Assembly: GCA_003456175.1 (NCBI GenBank)
Contig: DMPB01000091.1
Location: 10,555-18,500 of the forward strand
Direction of reading: 5' to 3'
Source: Chitinophagaceae bacterium
GTDB taxonomy: Bacteria; Bacteroidota; Bacteroidia; Chitinophagales; Chitinophagaceae
Length of the DNA stretch: 7,946 nt
Numbering within the stretch: position 1 is the first letter of the stretch; every line of letters starts with the position of its first letter. The notes beneath the pieces are model-generated. The model did not search any database and was not told the DNA's origin. It saw only the letters and a program-made list of their open reading frames with translations. A program made the position numbers and the translations under genes. Of this stretch, positions 7,434 through 7,946 are shown piece after piece.

Positions 7434-7919
7434 TTATTGCACATCTACCAGATAAATTTCGAAGTATAATGGCTCGTTCGGGCCAATATTACCACTACCA
7501 CGACAGCCATAACACATGTAGCTCGGAGCTACAATACGAACAGTACCCTGCTTTCTTATTTTCAACAATCCTTGCTGAAACGCCTGAATTACGCCAGTCA
7601 TACCGAAAGATGCCGGTCTGTTAATATCGGTTTGACTATCAAAAACAGTTCCATCCATTTTTTTACCAGTGTACAGTACCCTTACGGTAGAACCATTATT
7701 AGGCCGCGGACCAGAACCTGGCGATACAACAGTAAAATACATACCACTTGCATCTTTAGTAGCTCCTACCATACCATTGGCATTGCAAAAGGCAAGCAAG
7801 GCAGCATCTTCTTTACTTGGGTCTACGTTAGAACAGCCAGTACGCGTTTGGTCGTTACAGGCGGCGCTCAACAATACAAGTGCAACGAATAATAAGCCAC
7901 CTAGTTTTTTAAGTAACAT
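7434..7919 (-). CDS. FKBP-type peptidyl-prolyl cis-trans isomerase, predicted lipoprotein
   Basis: This 161-residue protein should speed up cis-trans isomerisation of X-Pro bonds during folding of exported proteins. The N-terminus has a basic start (MLLKK), a hydrophobic core and LSAAC, a lipobox with Cys21 as the likely lipidated residue, so it should be membrane-anchored on the periplasmic side. A short helical region (35-50) precedes the FKBP domain at about 76-161: VRVLYTGKKMDGTVFDS (79-95, Y83, F93, D94), FGMTGVIQAFQQGL (105-118) and PLYFEIYLVDV (150-160). The usual active-site Trp after VI-x-x is Phe114 here. The loop normally read as AYG.RG is MCYGCRG, with Cys136 and Cys139 forming a CxxC motif. 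It has its own terminator downstream. The promoter is probably just outside or at the right edge. Confidence 0.93.
   Translation of the reverse strand: MLLKKLGGLLFVALVLLSAACNDQTRTGCSNVDPSKEDAALLAFCNANGMVGATKDASGMYFTVVSPGSGPRPNNGSTVRVLYTGKKMDGTVFDSQTDINRPASFGMTGVIQAFQQGLLKIRKQGTVRIVAPSYMCYGCRGSGNIGPNEPLYFEIYLVDVQ
7680..7689 (+). repeat. CCTTACGGTA repeat copy inside the FKBP gene
   Basis: This is an exact 10-mer antisense to the FKBP gene, where it is read as part of Ser-Thr-Val-Arg (ACC GTA AGG). The flanks differ from the 14-mer (GTAGAA instead of GTAAAT). It points to the + strand like most other copies. Confidence 0.65.
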
Positions 7920-7946
7920 AAATAAAGCGTGAGTTTTAGATATTGT

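Noticed and set aside
7572..7932. Two + strand open frames opposite the FKBP gene
   Set aside because: The minus-strand frame has a clear lipobox and FKBP domain; the opposite frames show no family features.

Overview
The window is about 7.9 kb of chromosomal housekeeping DNA from a member of the Bacteroidota, plausibly Chitinophagaceae or a relative (the phylum is fairly secure, the family is a guess). The evidence is a single-chain SecD-SecF fusion, a small FKBP lipoprotein, start codons without Shine-Dalgarno sequences, and a TGTG-N19-TATCTTTG promoter upstream of secDF that fits the Bacteroidota sigma factor consensus (TTTG / TAnnTTTG). No phage, insertion sequence, CRISPR, tRNA or rRNA was seen.

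Layout. On the + strand, the 3' two thirds of dnaE (DNA polymerase III alpha subunit, cut by the left edge) is followed after 54 bp by a TalC-type transaldolase gene. These two converge on three minus-strand genes. Read right to left in transcription order, they are an FKBP-type peptidyl-prolyl isomerase lipoprotein, secDF and a YitT-family membrane protein. The convergence point holds a perfect 23-bp-stem hairpin. Rho-independent terminators lie downstream of the FKBP gene and of secDF, so the three minus-strand genes look like separate transcription units. The largest gap is about 160 bp (7275-7433), and it contains a terminator, a promoter and one repeat copy. No gene-free stretch exceeds 300 bp.

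The genes do not form a pathway. FKBP and SecDF both act on exported proteins (folding and export drive respectively), which may be why they are neighbours. DnaE and transaldolase are unrelated housekeeping functions.

The most unusual signal is a short repeat. The 10-mer CCTTACGGTA occurs six times exactly in 7.9 kb, where about 0.015 copies would be expected by chance. It lies in three coding sites and three intergenic sites. Four copies extend to the 14-mer CCTTACGGTAAATG, and two of these form an inverted pair around the secDF terminator. Five of six copies point the same way whatever the direction of the host gene. The density and placement resemble DNA uptake sequences or polar chromosome motifs such as Chi or KOPS. 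I know of no such element described for this group.
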